A DNA stretch of 64,000 nt from contig JAQFVV010012398.1 of the NCBI GenBank assembly GCA_028023455.1, forward strand, positions 7,462,682 to 7,526,681, written 5' to 3'. Shown piece after piece: positions 1-11,700 of the stretch. The notes beneath the pieces were generated by a model, which was not told where the DNA came from, did no database searches, and was given only the letters and a program-made list of their open reading frames with translations. The position numbers were made by a program, and so were the translations under genes. Positions within the stretch are counted from its first letter, which is position 1. Every line of letters starts with the position of its first letter. This DNA comes from Epiperipatus broadwayi (lineage: Eukaryota; Onychophora; Udeonychophora; Euonychophora; Peripatidae).

Positions 1-638
1 TGTCTTGTTTACATATGTTTAATTATAAGCATGATGTATCGTAAATTCTAGAAATTTCATTGGTGTCATTCATTTACATAGTAAAAAAGTAATTTAAAGT
101 GATCAATTAATAACTTCATGCTCTTCATTTCAAACACTTCAGATTTTCCCATACATATATAGTTGGGTTGAAAATATAGGTGGATTCATTCTATATTTTC
201 TTAAAGACTTTATCTTCTGTTTGAAAAGTGGGAGTATTCATTTATATAGTGACATCTGCAAGGTGCATGTGTATTAGCTTATTGGCTTATTAATATTATA
301 GATTATAAAACATTGCACTATATAAAAAAAATGTCTTGTTTACATATGTTTAATTATAAGAATAACATATCGTAAATTCTAGAAATTTTGTTGGCGTCAT
401 TCATTTACATAGTAAAAAAGTAATTTAAAGTGATCAATTAATAACTTCACGCTCTTCATTTCAAACACTTCAGATTTGCCCATACATATATGGTTGGGTC
501 AAAAATATAGGTAGATTCATTCTATATTTTCTTAAAGACTTTATTTTGTGTTTGAAAAAAAGTGGGAGTATTCATATATATAGTGACATCTGCAAAGCGC
601 ATGTGTATTAGCTTATTGGCTTATTAATATTATATATG
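1..638. repeat. Tandem duplication, 331-bp unit, open at the left edge
   Basis: The block starting at base 1 recurs from base 332 with only scattered substitutions and small indels. Both copies begin TGTCTTGTTTACATATG and both end near a TTATTAATATTATA run, at about 298 and 636. The first copy starts exactly at the window edge, so the array may continue to the left; two copies cannot tell a simple duplication from the end of a satellite. There is no coding potential. Confidence 0.9.
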
Positions 639-2080
639 GACTTTTATAAATTACAATAACTACTCCAATATTTTGACTATATTCTTTTGTAGTCTTTCTC
701 AAGAATCAACTAAAAAATACATAGATAAAATAATAAATATAAATACAAATATTTCACAATAATGTCATACATATAACAAATACAAATTACTTTTAACTTA
801 AATCTTTTTTCACAAACAATCTTAAATTTTTATTGCTTTCATTTTTTAAATACCTCTCTTAAAATAATCCCTTATGATTATTTAATTACAAATTCCACAT
901 TAATTAAATTAATGTATTTTTTTAATTAACAACCTATTCATTAATTGGATTATTGTACATATATATATATATATATATATTGTACCAGATAACATGCATA
1001 TATTCTAGCACTGGCAGATGCTGTCAGACTTCTATACTGCCTGGAAAATTTATTTGGAGGTCAGAATATATTGTAATGGGGTACCCTATCCATGTGAATA
1101 ACACATGTATATAACATACACATATTTACGTATTTAAAACATAATAGTTTCTTTTTTTCTCTCTCTCTTCTTGAAATTATAACACAAATATATATATAAG
1201 TAATTCTGTGTGGTAACCTTATTGCTCACCCAGCATATTTATGGATATCAATTATTGACTCCAAGAACCAATCCTATCTACAAGCAAATAACAATTATGC
1301 TGGGAGAGATTGAGTATCAATTTTTTTATAAACAGAGCTCCTGCCTCTGGCTAGCTCACTCAGGGTGGGTGGTTATTAACTGTGGAAAATATATGGGGTA
1401 GCAAATGTGCACATAGATGCATAAACAATTCTCTGAATATATTATTTTTTGTTTTTACCACTACTATCTATCTCTATGATACGATCTAAATTTGAAGAAG
1501 TCAACACTGAATGCACACACTCATACTTAAAACAAAGATTTAATAATCATTAATGTCAAAAAACAAAATCCCATAATAATTATTTATTGGCTTCTGCTCC
1601 AATATTTGAATATAACACATGCAAACACATATATTGCATAGATACATAAATATAATAAAACAGATAAATCGTAGAATACAAAACAAATGAAATAAGTCAT
1701 TATCTAGTCTATTCATCCATAGAACTATGTTTAGCGATATATCAAAAATTTCTTTTTTCTTTCTTTTAGCCTTTACGCTTTATTATTTTATTGGAAATAA
1801 ATTATGATTTTGAAAATGAATTCTTATTTACAAGGTGAATAGCATTTAAGAAACTGTTCGTATTACCTTGATTTTTCTCCCCCGGGGTGTAGATGAATGG
1901 TGATGCTTGTTTGCTTGATACTGCATCGTGATGAATATGTGCCTTTTTGGTGTCTCTCTATCGATTCCTCATGCAAGATCATTGTTTTTCGGTGAAAGTC
2001 ATTCTGCTTATGGTTTAGAAGGGGCTTCATTCCTTTGTAGACGGCATTTGTAGTATCTCCGCAGAATGGCTGACAGAGCC

Positions 2081-2140
2081 CAGCCTATTTTGGTTCTTAC
2101 CCCAGCCTATTTTGGTCCTTACCCCAGCCTATTTATGGCT
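2081..2140. repeat. 22-bp minisatellite, about 2.7 units
   Basis: The unit starting CAGCCTATTTTGGT recurs at 2081, 2103 and 2125. The first two units differ at one base (TTC versus TCC) and the third is partial. Confidence 0.9.
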
Positions 2141-2421
2141 GATGGTTATATATAATTTTTAAGCTTATGTTTTTGTGATCCTGCTAGTAGAATTAATAAT
2201 TCTAGAATGTCTGCCAAAGTCCGACTCTCAAAACTCGTTAATTAATTACCATTGTTCCTTTCTTTCTTTTTATTCTTTCTCTTTTTTTTTTCAAATGAAA
2301 CCACATGGTATTCTTAGGTTTGCAAAAATCTTTTAGCAACATTTCTTTTTTGATGTTTAAGAATTTTAATCAACATCTTGAAAATCCATATTCGACCATT
2401 CATTGTCTTTTACTGCTAACA

Positions 2422-2665
2422 TTTTCCTTCTAATTAAAATAACTTTTATCTATCAAGATAGCAATCTATACATTTTTGATTCTTTTCTTGCATTTAACAT
2501 ATCTTTTTAACAATTCTGTACTCCATCTTCCATCTTGAAACAATTTCCTTTTAATTAAAATATTTTTTATCCATCAAGATAGCAATCTATACATTTTTAA
2601 TTCTTTTCCTACATTTAACATAACTTTTTAACATTTCTGTATTCCGTCTTCCATCTTAAAAATAA
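2422..2665. repeat. Tandem duplication, about 121-bp period
   Basis: The block from about 2422, with CTAATTAAAATAA followed by a CAAGATAGCAATCTATACAT core, is repeated from about 2543. A few substitutions separate the copies. Non-coding. Confidence 0.85.
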
Positions 2666-4236
2666 AACTTGGCCATGTAATTTTTCTTCTTTTAGTTAAT
2701 TTATTACACTTATTCACCCATACAGCAATATAAATACACATGCTTCTAAACAAAATACAAGAACACAAACCCTATAACCCCCCTCCCTCTTCTGTTTTAA
2801 TCTATTTTTATTTCCCCATTTAAAACATACACACACACAAAAAAGAAATAATCGAATTTAATATCAATTCTGATTAAATATATGCGTGCCCATATACTAC
2901 CCTACTTTAGAACAGGGTTTGAACCCAGCCCTGTGATAATATGTTAACACTGGGTGACTTAATGATCTTAATCTACTAATAAATAATTGTTGGGATAGCT
3001 CAGCTTAAGTAACAGACTTTTAAGGCAATTCAGTTCTTAAACGATCTAAACAATAATAAACTTGTTAAATTTTTTAGCTAAAAAAAGCCATCCATCTAAA
3101 AAATAATTTATTTCAAATTTATTTATAATTTTCCTATGTTTTATTTTCTTTATTTTACTTGACTATCAATAAATGTGTTTTGTTATTTTAAATGTGTTTG
3201 TTATCTGTTAATCAAATGTTTAGGAGTTACCTCTTTGTATTTTTGAAAATAGAAAGACTGTAAGTATTGATAGAGACATCAGGGAAAGTTTTAAAATATA
3301 GTTGTAATGCTTTATCTTCAAAAATATTGAACTTTTTTATTAATAAATAATGAAGTTGTCCTACTTCATCTTAAGAATGCTTCTACTCTTTACATTTTCA
3401 AAAATAAAAAGATAAACATGATTTTAACAATTATTATGTACTAATATTTTTATCCGCTAAATCAAAGGTAGTTTCAAAAATTTTGTTGAATCATTTGTTG
3501 TAATTGTAGACTTACTGTGATTTTAATGAATCAAAAAACAATATAGGAATTTTTATTGTTTCCAGGCAAATGCAAGAAGTGTTCATGCTAGTAGAATGAT
3601 TTTTATATTGCTTTTATTAATCTTGTCAAACATTGGAAACATTTAACAGGTCTATAAAACTGTTTGAAATTAATTGATAAAAGTTTATTTATATGGAATG
3701 AAAGAAATTATTACTGCTATAGGTTGAAAATCAGCTGAATTTGAAATAAAAACATCAAGAATATTGACAAATTCCAATTTTGTTTCAATTTTTTTTAACA
3801 ATGGACTTAAGAAAATGCTTACAGGTAGTTTAATAAATCAAGAAACAAATCAGACATATGTTTGATGGGGGAATTTAATCAATTAAAAATAAAAACAACT
3901 TTATTTCTTGCCTTTGGATGTATAATATGCAGAAAAATTGTTATCTTTATCAAATCAAAAAACCATTTATAGAATGTAATTAAAATTTTGAGTGCATGAA
4001 ATAAAGCCTGGTTTAAAAATTAATTTACAAAAAACAAAAATTCTTTATCAGCCAATGATGGAAAAAAAATCTTTTGTAACTTTTAGCTTGAATAGTAGTC
4101 ATCTTAAAAATGTGAGTTGAAATGCACCACAGACTAATATGTTGATATTGCTTTCAAAAAATTAAAAAATAGAATATTTTTCTCACAGTGGAATAATCAT
4201 TGCAACTAAATTAACTGTATTTAAAGTTAAAAAAAA

Positions 4237-4540
4237 CAGGAAAAACTCTCCATACAGTAGTGCCACCCAGTAAAAGTCAGAGTAATCAATGGAAGCCAGA
4301 AGGCTTGTGCATAAAATCCCTATCTAGTGCCTACTCATTTAATATTTCCAGACTAGTTTCTGGCTTGTGGCCTTTGTCAGTGAGGATCCTTGGATCTGAG
4401 AACAAATTAGTCTGGTGATATTGGATAAATATGCACTAGATAGGGATTTTATGCACAAGCCTTCTGGCATCCATTGATTACTCTGGCTTGCACTGGGTGG
4501 CACTACTGTATGAAGAGTTTTGCCTGTTTCAATAACAGTT
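4237..4540. mobile_element. Palindromic PLE-end fragment with hammerhead-like core
   Basis: The left arm (about 4240-4330) is the reverse complement of the right arm (about 4432-4525). Both carry the stretch GGGATTTTATGCACAAGCC or its complement. The spacer, read on the minus strand (4381 down to 4350), has CTGACAA, a GGC/GCC stem and GAAAC, which is the order of a hammerhead ribozyme core (CUGANGA, stem II, GAAA). Such motifs are established features of Penelope-like element terminal repeats. No reverse transcriptase is present, so the PLE assignment is inferred from this architecture and the neighbouring examples. Confidence 0.55.
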
Positions 4541-5177
4541 ATTAACAAGCATAAGAAATGGTGATCGTGTGATATATATAAAGTTGCATTTATACCTGAT
4601 TTCTTGTATGGAAGTGAAGCTTAAATCTATCATCATATCATAAAATTTTGTATTGTAAAAAAAATCATAAAAGGATGCTCTATAGAATTTAAAATTTTAC
4701 GAGTAACATCATATGACTAATAAATATGTTTTTCAACCTTTTGGATTTAATACTACAAAGTCTACTATTGAAAAAATCACTTCTTTATTAGATTGGGTCT
4801 GTTAAACAAAAGAATAATACAAAGAAATTTGAGCATACTCCATTGGCAAAGCAGACATTATTTACATTATAAAAGTTCTCTGTAAGACATTTTTGGAATG
4901 TAATATTGATTGTTTTCATTATGAAGCTAAAATAGAGACTAAAATACAACAGATAGCTCTTATTAAATACAGTGTTGAAATATTTCTGAAAGAAAAGTTT
5001 GTTGCAGAAGAAGTTAAAAAACAGCTTCACAAAATATAAAATATATAGAATAATAAACAGCATGTTTTATATGTAGATATTTATATATTTTACAGATTGG
5101 TTTGTATATATAAAATGGGTGCACATATGAATTAAGTCATATTCTTGAATTTATAAATATTAATTTCTATATTAAAA

Positions 5178-5720
5178 GTATATTGCTTACAATAATTCCC
5201 CTCATATAAATTTTTTTTAAAGATTTCTTTATTTTTCTGACAGTTTTGACTGTTCTGCAGTCTTCATCAGAGCACTCTTAATCTTTTCTACCCTTTAAAA
5301 TCATTAAAAAAAATTTGCATTAAAGTGTATATGAGGGGATTTATTGTAAGCAATATATATGAAGAAATGCAAAGAAAGTAAAAGGAAAAAAATAAGAGTC
5401 TACATCTAAAATTTAAGAAGAAAATTACACGAAGGATTAAGAAGGTGAAAGGACAATATTTAAATATCTAATATGGAGAATATAACAAATATAAAGATGT
5501 TTATGGAGTACATTAAAAATTGGAAGGCTATAAAACATCAAGAAAATTATTTTAAAAGGTAGAGAAGATTAAGATCGCCCTGATGAAGACTGCAGGACAG
5601 TCAAAACTGTCAGGAAAATAAAGAAATCATTAAAAAAATTGCATTTAAGTGTATATAAGGGGAGTTATTGTAAGCAATATATATGAATATATGAAGAAAG
5701 TAAAAGGAGAAAAATAAGAA
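5178..5720. mobile_element. Compound PLE-end cluster, three tails in mixed orientation
   Basis: One tail, ending in ATTGTAAGCAATATATA, occurs three times: minus at about 5180-5230, plus at 5306-5395 and plus at 5613-5720. Two copies are preceded by CTGATGAAGACTGCAG, a short hairpin, then CAGTCAAAACTGTCAG (minus 5270-5236, plus 5580-5612). This matches a hammerhead layout in which the GAAA core box reads AAAA. The first two tails point away from each other, as in the other PLE palindromes here. The block at 5396-5560 is partly open but shows no PLE protein motif I can defend. Confidence 0.6.
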
Positions 5721-6084
5721 TGTTTAAAAAGTACATTATTCCCAGACTAAATTTAAATCTGTATTTTCAAAAAATTTGCAAGAGAAATATTTATTGTTTT
5801 CTTTTGCATACAAAAAGTGATTTGAAAAATATAAAAAATTCATATTTTATAAATATGATGGATAGTTTATTAAATTAAATATTTAATTGTGTAAATATTC
5901 AGAGATTATGTAAAGGAGTTTGTGCACATTAAAACATCAACATTGTGTGATTTTAATAAGATTTTGATTTAAAATTTTAACTATAAATGCTATGGGGATG
6001 ATAGTCAGTTACATCTGTTATTTATTTATTTATATGTCAGTAGATTAAAAATTATTAAGAAAAACAATATTTACAGTTGATATT

Positions 6085-8095
6085 CCTAATCTTCAGAAAC
6101 ATTCTAATGAATTTACATTGAAACTTAACAAATAGGTTTCAAGTATTTGTAGATTTTGAACATGATTCAGATTTGAATGAAATTAATAAGAAAATAACTG
6201 ATACACTTTTAAAAACTGCAATAAAAATAGCTGGTATAATGAAGTAGCAATTAACCAATAAAATTTCTACTGATACTAGAGAATTTTTGAAGAAAAGAAG
6301 GAATATAAAAATATACAAAAATGATGCATTAAAAAGGATTGAATATCTCAAATTTTGTAAAATGGTCCAGAAAAGAGTTGAAAATGATATAAGAAAGTAT
6401 AACTGTGAACTAGCAAGGAAAGCTATAGAAAAGAATAAAAGTCTCAAGAGTGTAAAAAACATTTTGGTATTGTTAGGAAATTTATATCTGCAATAAAAAA
6501 AAGGTGGAATTATTATTAAAAAGAGAGATGACATCATGAAATGGTTAGAAGACATCTATCAAAAATTTTATAGTAATAAAGAACAAATATCTCCTATATC
6601 TATTATATCTTCCAAATTGTCCAGAATTGTAAATGAAGAAGTGAGATGTGCAATTAAATTTATGAAAAAAGGAAAAGCTCCAGGTAATGATGGAATTATA
6701 ATTGATATATTAAAAGAAGCAGGTGAAGAAATAGATTTTTTTTAGCAAAGTTATATACCAAAGATCTAAATGATATAGAGATACCAGATGATTGAAAGAA
6801 TGCAGTATTAATATTAATATTTAAAAAAAGTGGTAAAGAAGATATTAGAAATTACAGATCTGTCAGTCTTTTATCAGTTTTATACAAAATTTTTACCAAG
6901 ATAATTACAACTTGTCTATAGAAAACATTGTATTTCTACCAACTAAGAGAACAAGCTGGATCTAAAAGTGATTTTAGTACAGTAGATTATATCCAGGTGT
7001 TGAGAGAAGTTATAGAAAGGACAAATGAATATGAGTTGCCATTATGCTTTGGATTTGTAGATTATGAAAAGGCATTTGATTCTATAAACATTTCTTCAGT
7101 GATTAAAGCATTGGATCATCAAGGTATAGATCCAGGATATTGTCATATTTTGAAGAATATTTATAAAAATGCAACAGCAACAATCAGATTACATAATGAT
7201 ACTGGGAAAGTCAACATTGAGAAGAGTGTAAGACAAGGTGACTCCATATCTCCAAAACTTTTTACAGCAGTGCTACAAGAAATATTTTGTGGATTAAAAT
7301 GGGAAGCTAAAGGAATGAAAGTAAATGGAGATTATTTAAGTCATTTAGATTTTGCAGATGATGTAGTTGATTTTGCAAATAATGCTTTAGGGCTGCAGAA
7401 AATGTTGCAGGAGTCATCGGATGAAAGTATGGAAGTAGTACTAGAAATAAATGTTAAAAAGATTAAAGTAATATTCAATGGATTTTCTCAAAATATGAAA
7501 ATAAAGATTGATTATGATGAGTTAGAAGAAGTTAACAGCTATAAATACCTTGGTCAAATTATTAATACAGATGGAAACATAATGAATGAAATTAATCATA
7601 GAATTAAACTTGGTAGGAGTGCTTTTGCTAAAAAGAACTTGATACTAAAAAAAAATATGCCTATGTGTTTGAAAAGGAAGGTTTTTAATAAATGTGTTTT
7701 ACCAGTTCTTACTTATGGATCTGAGACTTGAACACTTAATAGAAGAGTAATACACAGACTTCAGACCACTCACAGAAGTATGGAGAGATGCGTGTTAGAA
7801 ATAACAGGAAGAGATCGAAAACACTATATATGGGTAAGAGAACAAAGAGGTATTACTGATCCCATTGAAAAAATTAAAAGACTGAAGTGAAGTTGGGCTG
7901 GACCTATTGCTAGAAGAGATGATAATAGATGGACAATTGAAATCTTAAACTGGACTCCAAGAGATTGTAAAAGACCCAAAAAGAAAGTGTTCATGGGTGA
8001 TGTGGAGAAGAGAAGCTAAAGATCAGAGAAGATGGATTAAACTTGGAAAGACCTTCATTATACAATGGATTAATAATGGTTGATGATGATGATGA
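6085..8095 (+). pseudogene. RTE-type LINE, 5'-truncated reverse transcriptase
   Basis: A degenerate non-LTR retrotransposon. It begins in the linker between endonuclease and RT (TNRFQVF near 6130; charged helical region to about 6500), continues with KGKAPGNDGI near 6675, motif A (FVDYEKAFDSIN, about 7060), motif B (RQGDSISPKLF, about 7233), motif C (FADD, about 7354), and a C-terminal region with SWAG and RWTIEILNWTPRD (about 7890-7970). The motif B wording and the very short 3' end finishing in a (TGA)n run at 8081-8095 are typical of the RTE clade. The endonuclease domain is missing, as expected for 5' truncation. Breaks include a frameshift near 6130, stops at about 6255, 6495, 6743, 6795, 6919, 7729 and 7887, and a frameshift near 7990, after which the last domain (DQRRWIKLGKTF) reads in another frame. 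No full-length product is possible. Confidence 0.9.
8081..8095 (+). repeat. (TGA)n tail ending the RTE LINE
   Basis: Five TGA units directly follow the last LINE codons, the first serving as the stop. RTE elements characteristically end in a short simple repeat instead of poly(A), so this marks the 3' boundary. Confidence 0.8.
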
Positions 8096-11000
8096 GGTTA
8101 AAAATTGTAAAGTTAATTCCAATATTTTGTCTTGCTAATTATCCACTGAAGAGTATTGGCTAAGAATAAGTAAATAATTTATTAGTCAGTACTAAAAAGT
8201 TAGCAATGCTGGCTAAATATAACAGCAAAAAAAAAAAAAAAGAATTAGATCCAAACATTTTTTTATATATACTGGCGATAGTAGTTGAATTCTTTCATAA
8301 TACATAATAGCTTTAAATTAATAGCATATTATTAAATGAAATTTACTAACATATTTTTAGCTAATTCAAGCACCTTTATTGTCAATCAAAAGATTTAGTA
8401 GTTACATTACATCCCAAATAATTTTAATATTTTTAGATTGTTTTATAGACTCATTAATTATTTACTTATTAATAAAATGGTATCCTATCTCATTTTTCTT
8501 GTGTTAGTTTATATATATAAATTCATTTTTGTAACCGAATATCTGGTCTTCAAATATTGATGATAGTTGTCATTATGATTTTTTTTTTTTGACTATAAAA
8601 TTTCAGACAAAAATGTATTTTCATTAATAACACTTTTCCAAATATTTTACACTTTAAGAAAATAATCATGTAAAAATTAGCCACACTGTTAGGATGAATT
8701 TACTAAATCAATTGATTAAGATATTAAAAATGGATATATTTATTCCATGCTTTAATTTAACATACATAATATTCTAAAGACTAAGTCACCTGGCACTTTT
8801 TTAATAACACTATAAAAGATCTATTATATTTCCCCTTATATGCAATATTATAAGTTTATTGCATGAAAAACACAATAAATGTTTAATATTGTATGTATAT
8901 ATATTTTAAAATATTGTATATTGAATAAGGCAAATCTTTTACAAGACAATAATAGTAATAATCAATTGACTTTATTACTCTATAGAGTTCTTAAAAGTTT
9001 GTGCTAGAAGTACTAGAATTGGAATTGAATTGAGAATAATATTTGGCACTTTATCACACCACTAACCCAGGTAAGACACAATATTTTTAAAAATGAATAT
9101 TAGATGATTCAACTTTGAGAAAACTAAATGAATCAATTTAAAGTAGGAATTGAATGTATGTAATGGAATTTAATTGAATAAAAGTTTATTCTAACATTTA
9201 CCATTGTATAAATCCGTTCCTGCATGAAAATGTTGACTTCAGATAAGACTAGTATTATTTTTTTTGTTTATTTAGCAATTTAGATGTCAATATTTTGGAG
9301 AATTAGATTGTGCTCAATATATGGCATTAAATTATACGAGTATTTTGATAGATAGCACAAGATTTTGCAGAGAAAAATATAAATAATAATATAAAATATG
9401 CATATAATTTTTTTAAACATATTGATGGAAATATTAATACAACATATAAAAATATATAATTTAAAATGGAAAAAAAAAATGTTAACAAAATTGGCAGATG
9501 CATCTCAAACTTATAGTTTTGCTCTGTTACATCATCATGTTAATCAATGAAATAATCTAGTATATACTATGAAAAAAGAAAATAGTAATACATCATGGTT
9601 GTGTGCAGTTTAAAACATTGAATGGTGACAGTCTCAGTATAATAGATTCCAGGATCAATGCTCATATAAATAAAATAAAGAAAATAAGAAATAGTAATAA
9701 TAATAACAATTAATATAGATTTGTTTTAATTTTGTTCTGTAAAATTGCAAATAATAGTAAGTTGGAACGATTTAATGAATAGTTGTGTTAATATGTATCT
9801 TGGGTACCTGAATATGAGCAATTAGCCAGAGTATTATTTTTAGATATCCAAAAAGTTAATTTAGTTGGGCAAATGTTTTAAAGAGTAATTGAAAAAAGAA
9901 TGTTTATCCATCCTACTTTGAAAGTTCTTACATAACATACATTGCATATTTTAAAAGATTTTTATATAAAAGTATTATATATAAAATAGAAAATGTAATC
10001 TATAAACTTATAAAATAATACAAAATAATTATTTACTTATTAGCATAATGTAAAGATACCATGCAAATATATGTTAAATATGGCGAAGGTTTTAATGTAA
10101 GTGTAGAAAAGTCAGATTAACTAGTTGTTAAATCATACAATGAATAAAATTAACAAAAAGAAAAAAAGTAGTATATAAAATTACTTATGAGTGCAGACAA
10201 TCATATGACAATAAGGTGACAAGTATTGTAAAAAGATGGCTTAATGCACATAAACTGCTACATACTAAATATATATGAGTGTTGGTGTGAGTGTTACTTG
10301 CATATACAATTTACAGATGAATAAATGGCCTTAGCAATTACGAATATGGCCCGCAAGTGTAAGCATTCGAGTTTGCCCGAAAATGATTCTCTTGAATTCA
10401 TAATTAAAATATTAACTGCGGTATATATATACATGCTAAGTAGTATGAATTTTTTTACATGTGACTAATTAAATATATAGAAGTTAATTAACCCAACAAT
10501 TGTCAACTATTGCATAACATAATTTTAATTCTTATCAACCATCTATATTCTATCAAAGTAGGTGCAAAAAAAAAATAAAATAAAATTCTGTTAACAAAAA
10601 TCAAATAACTTAAGTTGACATAAATTATAAAAAAGCGTCTAACTTTTTTTTTCCTAAAAATAAAAATTAAAAAAAAACAACAAATAGATTAAGAACTAAA
10701 ATTTCTCGACAGATTAGTTATCCCTCCTTAATTTTATAAATAAACCAAAGACATTTTATAAAAAAAATTGTATAATGTATTTATAGAAAAAATTCTCACA
10801 TGTTTCTCGTTTAGGTATGTATAAAACTGTAAAAAAATATATTGCATCTTTTCTAGAAAAATAAAATTCTATTCAAGTTAATTTAAAATTTCAAAAAATT
10901 AAATTGACAATTGTAATTAAACTGCAATTTCGATTTGACGTTTCTTGGTAGTAAGGATTAATATGTTAATAATAGTAGTAGTAATGGAATGATTTATTAA

Positions 11001-11514
11001 CTCAGGATTTCATAAGAAATTCGAACAGCAAAAGAAACGACTGGAGATGCGAATCATGGATTTGAACTCCAAAGTCCGCTAAATTACGCAAGGCAATATA
11101 TTAGTAGGTGATGTTGATAATGCTATAGTAAGATTAAAAATATTAATAATGAAGATGATAATTTTTTTTATTGCTTGAAAACAAATCAATATTTTTTTTA
11201 CTATATTTATTTTATAGATCCACTTCTTTATTAACAAATGGCAAAAATTGTTATTGTAATTATCATAAATTCATTATAAATTGATAATTTTTTATATAAA
11301 AAAACTGTTTAATATTTACAGCAGTTTTTGGACAATCAATTAATAAAACTTAATTTGTTTGCATATTGTCTGCGTATGTGTTTAAAACAATAGGTTTGTT
11401 ATAGTACAATTGAAAAACAAATCTGTCTTTGTTGATATTATAATGTTTTACATTTTTAGCAAAGTAGTTGTAAAAATCAACTTGTAGATAAACCATAAAT
11501 TTACTATCAAAATA
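8096..11514. other. Anonymous AT-rich DNA
   Basis: No gene, repeat array or element end that I can support. A-rich runs such as 8226-8240 are present. A minus-strand B-box-like GTTCAAATCC lies at about 11048-11057, without a convincing A box or tRNA fold. Confidence 0.5.
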
Positions 11515-11700
11515 GATGTACATCTATTTTGGATATGTGATGAGACATGAAGACAGACTGGAAAAGGATATAATCAAAAATTGTGAACTTGTCAAGATGA
11601 GTTAACATCACAAAATGGACATGACTTAAAAGAAGCTTATCCATATTGTCACCCATCACTGAAACAACAGATGGAGGATAATTCTTAAGAGATTTACATT
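11515..11700 (+). pseudogene. Short LINE C-terminal remnant
   Basis: Starting at about 11526 the plus strand reads YFGYVMRHEDRLEKDI, and after two stops and a shift NNRWRIILKRF. The order of a G-x-V-x-R-x-D box followed by an R-W-R box resembles the extreme C-terminus of many non-LTR retrotransposon polyproteins. Only about 60 codons are recognisable and no RT motif is nearby. It could be a 5'-truncated insertion of a family related to the LINE at 6-8 kb, or chance similarity. Confidence 0.35.

Larger units (their letters stand above)
639..4236. other. AT-rich non-coding stretch with small repeats
   Basis: No supported gene. It holds a (TA)n run at 959-980, two tandem repeats listed separately, and otherwise anonymous AT-rich DNA. 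The only open frame over 60 codons (1210-1401, plus) shows no family motif and is probably chance. Confidence 0.6.

Noticed and set aside
4339-4548. 69-codon minus frame across the 4.2-kb palindrome
   Set aside because: Produced by the inverted repeat; no protein motif.
4788-5063. 91-codon minus-strand frame rich in Phe, Tyr and Leu
   Set aside because: Composition is that of AT-rich noise; no motif and no neighbour that would support it.
11048-11057. B-box-like GTTCAAATCC (minus), possible tRNA or SINE
   Set aside because: No A box, no cloverleaf and no second copy in the window.
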